A DNA stretch of 5,981 bases from AC-37 sp035275105. GTDB taxonomy: Bacteria; Actinomycetota; Thermoleophilia; Solirubrobacterales; Thermoleophilaceae. Location: positions 1 to 5,981 of the forward strand of contig DATENL010000249.1 in the NCBI GenBank assembly GCA_035275105.1, written 5' to 3'. The notes beneath the pieces are model-generated. The model did no database searches. It saw nothing but the letters and a program-made list of their open reading frames with translations, and had not been told where the DNA came from. Below are positions 5,564-5,981 of the stretch, one piece after another. The position numbers and the translations under genes were made by a program. Position 1 is the first letter of the stretch, and each line of letters starts with the position of its first letter.

Positions 5564-5570
5564 GCCGCCC

Positions 5571-5981
5571 ATGGGAGAAATCAAGCTTCAGATAATCGAA
5601 GGACCCGACGGCGGGCAGGAGCTCGACGTCGAGGGTGCGGCGGTCATCGGTCGCGACCCCGCCAGCGCCGCGCTGGTCGTGCACGACCCCGAGGCGTCGC
5701 GCCGTCACGCGTCGGTCATCCCCGAGGGCCAGAGCATCAACGTCGAGGACCTGGGCTCCACCAACGGCACGTTCGCGAACGGCGAGAAGCTGGTCGGGGC
5801 GCGCGTGCTGGTGCCCGGCGACCGGCTCCGGATCGGCAACACGGTCCTCGAGGTCGCTCTCGCCTCGCGCGCCGCGGCGGACGAGGTCTTCGCCGGCGAG
5901 GCGGCGGACGACTCCGCCGGCCTGCCCACGCTCGCGGGCGTCAGCGGCGGCTCGCCCGAGCAGCCGCCGGGCCCGCCCGGC
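5571..5981 (+). CDS. FHA-domain protein, N-terminal part (cut by right edge)
   Basis: Open frame of 137 codons from ATG 5571 to the window end. Residues about 4-96 form a complete forkhead-associated domain, a phosphothreonine-binding beta sandwich. The conserved positions are G-R-D-P (27-30), S-R-R-H (43-46), D-L-G-S-T-N-G-T (60-67) with Asn65, and G-D-R-L-R-I-G-N (83-90). The Arg28, Ser43, Arg44, His46 and Asn65 set needed for phosphopeptide binding is intact. After the domain the chain becomes acidic and Ala-rich, then Gly/Pro-rich (about 117-137), a flexible linker toward something outside the window. Such proteins usually work downstream of Ser/Thr kinases in actinobacteria, in signalling, secretion or cell-wall control; the partner cannot be told here. 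The gene is 43 nt after ilvC, with no functional link evident. No signal peptide or membrane segment is visible in this part. Confidence 0.9.
   Translation, partial: MGEIKLQIIEGPDGGQELDVEGAAVIGRDPASAALVVHDPEASRRHASVIPEGQSINVEDLGSTNGTFANGEKLVGARVLVPGDRLRIGNTVLEVALASRAAADEVFAGEAADDSAGLPTLAGVSGGSPEQPPGPPG

Noticed and set aside
4481..5584. Minus-strand open frame of 367 codons opposite ilvC
   Set aside because: Leu/Val/Ala/Asp repeats reflect the reverse reading of ilvC codons; ilvC carries every catalytic residue.

Overview
The window is very GC-rich, compact DNA with near-saturated G/C at third codon positions, GTG and TTG starts, 4-nt gene overlaps and almost no Shine-Dalgarno sequences. This points to a high-GC actinobacterium. 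A deep-branching lineage such as Thermoleophilia is my guess from gene style only; nothing here proves the taxon.

Left part (1-3216) is a menaquinone (vitamin K2) locus of the classical o-succinylbenzoate pathway. On the minus strand menB, menA and menC (menC cut by the left edge) are joined by two GTGA overlaps. menE runs divergently on the plus strand, with only 20 bp between the menB and menE start codons. MenC makes o-succinylbenzoate, MenE activates it with CoA, MenB closes the ring to 1,4-dihydroxy-2-naphthoyl-CoA, and MenA prenylates the free naphthoate in the membrane. menD, menF, menH, the thioesterase and the final methyltransferase are not in the window.

Middle part (3239-4447) is one minus-strand gene, convergent with menE, for a membrane-anchored protein of unknown function. 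Its third-position GC (about 80% by hand count) is clearly lower than its neighbours', so it looks like an accessory or lineage-specific gene. Its start is uncertain.

Right part (4538-5981) holds ilvC (class I ketol-acid reductoisomerase, branched-chain amino acid synthesis) and, after a 43-nt gap, the first 137 codons of an FHA-domain phosphothreonine-binding protein cut by the right edge.

The most interesting structural signal is in the promoters. Each gene that begins a transcription unit has a TAnnnT (-10-like) hexamer ending 6 to 9 nt before its start codon, which predicts leaderless or nearly leaderless mRNAs. At menB/menE the two -10 hexamers overlap by five base pairs on opposite strands and form one symmetric bidirectional promoter. 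The same geometry upstream of the unknown gene points to an in-frame AUC codon. I found no tRNA, rRNA, CRISPR, insertion sequence or convincing intrinsic terminator, and I see no clearly new multi-gene system.
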